Assembly (NCBI GenBank): GCA_016763355.1 | Contig: JAESTY010000015.1 | Span: 1 to 6,357, forward strand | Source: Immundisolibacteraceae bacterium | GTDB lineage: Bacteria > Pseudomonadota > Gammaproteobacteria > Immundisolibacterales > Immundisolibacteraceae | Direction of reading: 5' to 3' | DNA: 6,357 nt | Shown here: in pieces, positions 6,102 to 6,357 of the stretch | Layout of the letters: the number at the start of each line of letters is the position of its first letter | How positions within the stretch are numbered: position 1 is the first letter of the stretch | Program-made: the position numbers and the translations under genes | The notes under the pieces: generated by a model | Seen by the model: only the letters and a program-made list of their open reading frames with translations | Database searches by the model: none | What the model was told of the DNA's origin: nothing

Positions 6102-6357
6102 TCAGGCTAGTCGGGAGACAAAAGCGCTCACTTCAGGTTTTAGATCATTGATAGAGGCAAATAGCTCGCTGTACTGATCTTCATCGAGTTTGAAGTAAGC
6201 GGCTATTTTGGTACTTAAAGCCAATAAGTGTTCTTCGTTAAGGCGCTCGTCAGACATCCTGCTGACCAGGTAACTTAAACATATTATCCGCTCAAAGGCG
6301 TGTTCCGACGATGTGGGATCCAGACTCTGCAGGGTTTCTTCGTCATGGTTGGCGCAA
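6102..6357 (-). CDS. Unidentified protein, C-terminal 84 residues (5' end outside window)
   Basis: Reading the - strand from the window edge, one frame stays open for 84 codons and ends in TGA at 6104-6102. The visible protein is acidic and helical in character. Key stretches are SSEHAFERIICLSYLVSRMS, then DERLNEEHLLALSTKIAAYF and KLDEDQYSELFASINDLKPE, ending VSAFVSRLA. No membrane segment, metal motif or catalytic motif is visible. I do not recognise the family; the alternation of helices with acidic turns faintly recalls small all-helical TerB-like folds, but this is a weak impression. An internal ATG at 6258-6256 has AGG directly against it, too close for a ribosome site, and the frame continues upstream, so the gene probably starts outside the window. 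It converges on sua5 with 14 bases between stop codons and no clear terminator. It could be a conserved hypothetical gene or, less likely, a chance open frame. Confidence 0.6.
   Translation of the reverse strand, partial: CANHDEETLQSLDPTSSEHAFERIICLSYLVSRMSDERLNEEHLLALSTKIAAYFKLDEDQYSELFASINDLKPEVSAFVSRLA

Noticed and set aside
1..6357. Mobile element, CRISPR array, prophage, toxin-antitoxin or other novel system
   Set aside because: No transposase, integrase, regularly spaced repeats, tRNA-linked att site or small toxin pair was seen; the window is almost fully occupied by core genes.

Overview
The window holds a tightly packed block of core housekeeping genes and looks like a gammaproteobacterial chromosome. 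The order rnc-era-recO-pdxJ-acpS is the classic cluster of E. coli and its relatives, and the proteins match the gammaproteobacterial forms: a RecO without zinc cysteines, a four-cysteine RlmD, and a PdxJ with the usual NIDHIATLRQARGT start. Base composition looks even and roughly balanced throughout, with no sign of a transferred island. The genus cannot be named from this sequence. A marine or Pseudomonas/Cellvibrio-like lineage is only a guess, based on the presence of a long-form Sua5 and a pterin carbinolamine dehydratase.

Layout. Positions 1-510 carry the 3' part of rnc (RNase III), whose start lies outside the window. era (497-1450), recO (1431-2204) and pdxJ (2188-2934) follow, each overlapping the gene before it by 14-20 bases. 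After a 59-base gap comes acpS (2994-3398), then a 40-base gap with a small hairpin, then rlmD (3439-4773). A pterin-4a-carbinolamine dehydratase gene (4770-5135) overlaps rlmD by 4 bases, and a 322-residue Sua5-type threonylcarbamoyl-AMP synthase gene (5119-6087) overlaps that one by 17 bases. All seven complete genes and the rnc fragment are on the + strand and probably form one transcription unit. At the right edge an unidentified gene on the - strand (6102-6357, C-terminal part only) converges on sua5 with 14 bases between the stop codons.

Roles. Four products act on RNA or ribosomes: RNase III processes rRNA precursors, Era assembles the 30S subunit, RlmD methylates 23S rRNA, and Sua5 makes the precursor of tRNA t6A. 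RecO acts in RecA-mediated gap repair, PdxJ closes the pyridoxal-phosphate ring, AcpS activates acyl carrier protein, and the dehydratase recycles or processes pterins. The best-supported theme is a growth-linked operon held together by translational coupling.

I found no mobile element, CRISPR array, tRNA, rRNA or riboswitch, and no new defence or metabolic system. The points worth a second look are modest: two tiny ORFs whose stop codons overlap the acpS and rlmD start codons, an altered RNA-contact loop in RNase III, the rlmD-dehydratase-sua5 trio, and the unidentified convergent gene.
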